Origin: Dryobates pubescens
Lineage: Eukaryota > Chordata > Aves > Piciformes > Picidae
DNA: 64,000 nucleotides
Reading direction: 5' to 3'
Assembly: GCF_014839835.1 (NCBI RefSeq)
Contig: NC_071646.1
Span: 2,232,001 to 2,296,000 of the forward strand
Under the pieces are notes generated by a model that was not told where the DNA came from, ran no database searches, and saw nothing but the letters and a program-made list of their open reading frames with translations. Made by a program: the position numbers and the translations under genes. Shown here piece by piece: positions 62,346-64,000 of this stretch; position 1 is the first letter of the stretch, and each line of letters opens with the position of its first letter.

Positions 62346-63938
62346 CTGAAAACCAGGTTGGAGCCGCTGTGGGCAGCCTGCTTTTGGATCAGCAGAAGAA
62401 GGGAGCAGAGGATTGTTCACACATTCTTTATTATCAAAAAGAAAAAGTAGAACAAACCCACCATTAAATTAAATAAATTACATTTCTGAGCTGGTTATTC
62501 ATCATGCACTTAGCAAGGAAGGCTTCAAAGCCATGACACATCCATGTCAGTGGTGTTTTAAGAGCAATAAAGGGACACTGGAAATGAAAAGTTTCTTCTA
62601 CCCCCAGTGTGAAGTTGAGCTTCCTGAACTCCTTTTGCCCTTGGGCCACTGGGAAATTAAGGCTTTGAGCTGGCCACGTTGTGCCTCTAGCAGCACTGTT
62701 TGCCCACAGGCTGCCCTGTGACTCCAGAAATGAAGTGTCCTTCTTGCTGGGTCACCAGAATCACTGAGCCTAGGGTCCCTGCTGCTACTTTCCAGCCCTC
62801 TCTGCTGGCATCCCATCCATTTTTCTTATAGGAACTTCAGGAAGAGCAATCTACTTGGATTTTTTCACTCCATGGTCAGTTGCTCTGAGCCTTCCTGTGT
62901 TTGTCCTGCCGGGCCCTGAGACTCTGAAGCCAGCCTCCTGTCATTAACACTGAATGCAGGACTGGCAGTGGGGATTGCCCTCATTTCAAGTGATGCCACC
63001 TCAGAGATCCAGAGCTATTGATCAGCTGCTGTCACATAGCTTTCTTCTTCCATTAGCCCCAGCTTCTTGCTTTTGTTTTGCCCACAAGCCAGTGAAAGGA
63101 GCACCCAGGCAGTAACAAAAGACCAGGAGCAATCACCCTCCAAGATGATTTAAGAGGATTAATCTCTTGATTTTAGTTTATAGAACAGACTACACATGAT
63201 TCACAAAAATCACTGCTGCCTAAGATTAAAACAAGTAATGAGTATTAATTAGTGGGGTTTGGGGTTTATTTTCTTTTCCCTTTTGGTAACTAAGCTCCTC
63301 TGGTTTTATTAATCTCTCCTGCACCACATCATCAGAAACTGAGGTAGAGAAATGGTGACTTAGTTAATGAAGTGTTCCATTCCAACCAAGCTGGCAGGGC
63401 TCTGATGTTGTTTCCTTTCATGCTTGTCTAGCTCTGGATGCTTCCTGAGGCTCTATTTTCCCTAAAGGTGAGGCACTTGGGAGCTGTAGGAACAGCTCCA
63501 CTCGCTCTCCCCCCAGAAAGCCTTCCAGCCATCTGCTGGAGAATCAGCTCAGTAATGTTCCATGCACTTCCCAAACTGTCCATTGAGGCTTGCTAAGAGC
63601 TTTGATATCTTGCAGTACTAAAATAAGAGAGAACTTCTCCAAACCTCTAATTTGCTTCCACGCTTAAGGCAACTCTTTATTTCCTGCAGTCATGGGGAGA
63701 TGACAGACTTGGTCCAAGTTTTGTTTCTCTTGCTCTTGAGGTTTTTGGCTTGTGGACTCTTGGTGCTTTAAACCCTGCTGCTGGAAATGCTTTGCAGGAG
63801 GATTTGAACAGCCAGAAGTTGCTTCTGTTGCAATTGAAGCCATACCACTATGTGCCTTTACCTGCAATGTTTTGTTTGGTTTATTTTTTTTATAGCCTTG
63901 TCTTCATAGAAGCCACTGTGGAGGTTGAAATGCCCTGA
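62346..63938. other. Unique sequence right of PM20D1, possible 3' end of the next gene
   Basis: Free of recognised repeats for 1.6 kb, which is unusual here. A minus-strand AATAAA at 62427-62432 is followed in transcript sense by a GT-bearing stretch ('aatgtgtgaacaatcc'). By synteny the next minus-strand gene would be SLC26A9, so this could be its 3' untranslated region. No coding exon seen. An AATAAA at 62566 lies on the plus strand. Confidence 0.3.
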
Positions 63939-64000
63939 AGAAGGATAGAACAGAATAGACTAGAACAGAAAAGAATAGAACAGAACATAACAGCATAGAA
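63939..64000 (-). mobile_element. CR1: CR1 terminal repeat, cut by the window edge
   Basis: Degenerate (gaatagaaca)n, identical in kind to the tails seen at 15612 and 52166. An antisense CR1 probably continues to the right. Confidence 0.6.

Noticed and set aside
1-64000. Retrovirus-like elements, tRNA or rRNA genes, and DNA transposons
   Set aside because: I looked for paired terminal repeats, gag/pol-type motifs, cloverleaf-like genes and inverted-repeat ends and recognised none; this is by eye only.

Overview
The window is nuclear DNA from a vertebrate, almost certainly a bird. It carries three intron-containing, minus-strand genes whose exons join in frame with canonical GT-AG junctions, and it is littered with CR1 LINE fragments. 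I place about 50 CR1 pieces covering roughly a fifth of the window. That density is well above the usual avian level and fits a CR1-rich lineage such as woodpeckers and their relatives; the lineage is inference. The gene order RAB29 - SLC41A1 - PM20D1, all on one strand, is the conserved PARK16 neighbourhood of human chromosome 1q32. NUCKS1 would be expected beyond the left edge and SLC26A9 beyond the right edge.

Layout, left to right. 1-2854 is the 3' side of RAB29 with two CR1 copies. 2855-9632 is RAB29 (five coding exons, 205 codons), followed by its CpG-rich promoter near 9640-9780. 9836-10440 is a 53-bp minisatellite. 11531-14787 is the probable 3' untranslated region of SLC41A1. 14788-36539 is the SLC41A1 coding span (ten coding exons, 515 codons). 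Its upstream CpG-island promoter lies at about 37660-38420. 38650-43000 is gene-poor spacer with CR1. 44943-61170 is PM20D1 (thirteen coding exons, 516 codons), with its CpG-island promoter at 61170-61320. A sizeable CR1 starts about 220 bp upstream of its start codon. 62346-63938 is non-repetitive sequence that may hold the 3' end of the next gene.

The three genes do not form an operon or one pathway. RAB29 encodes a lysosome/trans-Golgi Rab linked to LRRK2. SLC41A1 encodes a plasma-membrane Mg2+ carrier. PM20D1 encodes a secreted enzyme that joins and splits N-acyl amino acids. Their promoters share sequence modules: a nearly identical 17-bp ZNF143-like site in RAB29 and PM20D1, and TFEB/MITF-type E-boxes in RAB29 and SLC41A1.

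The most unusual non-genic structure is a 38-bp tandem repeat of about 32 copies (18401-19655). It abuts the splice acceptor of SLC41A1 coding exon 8, and each unit, read in transcript sense, looks like a branch point plus a pyrimidine tract. I found no prokaryote-like system, CRISPR array, RNA gene or retrovirus-like element.
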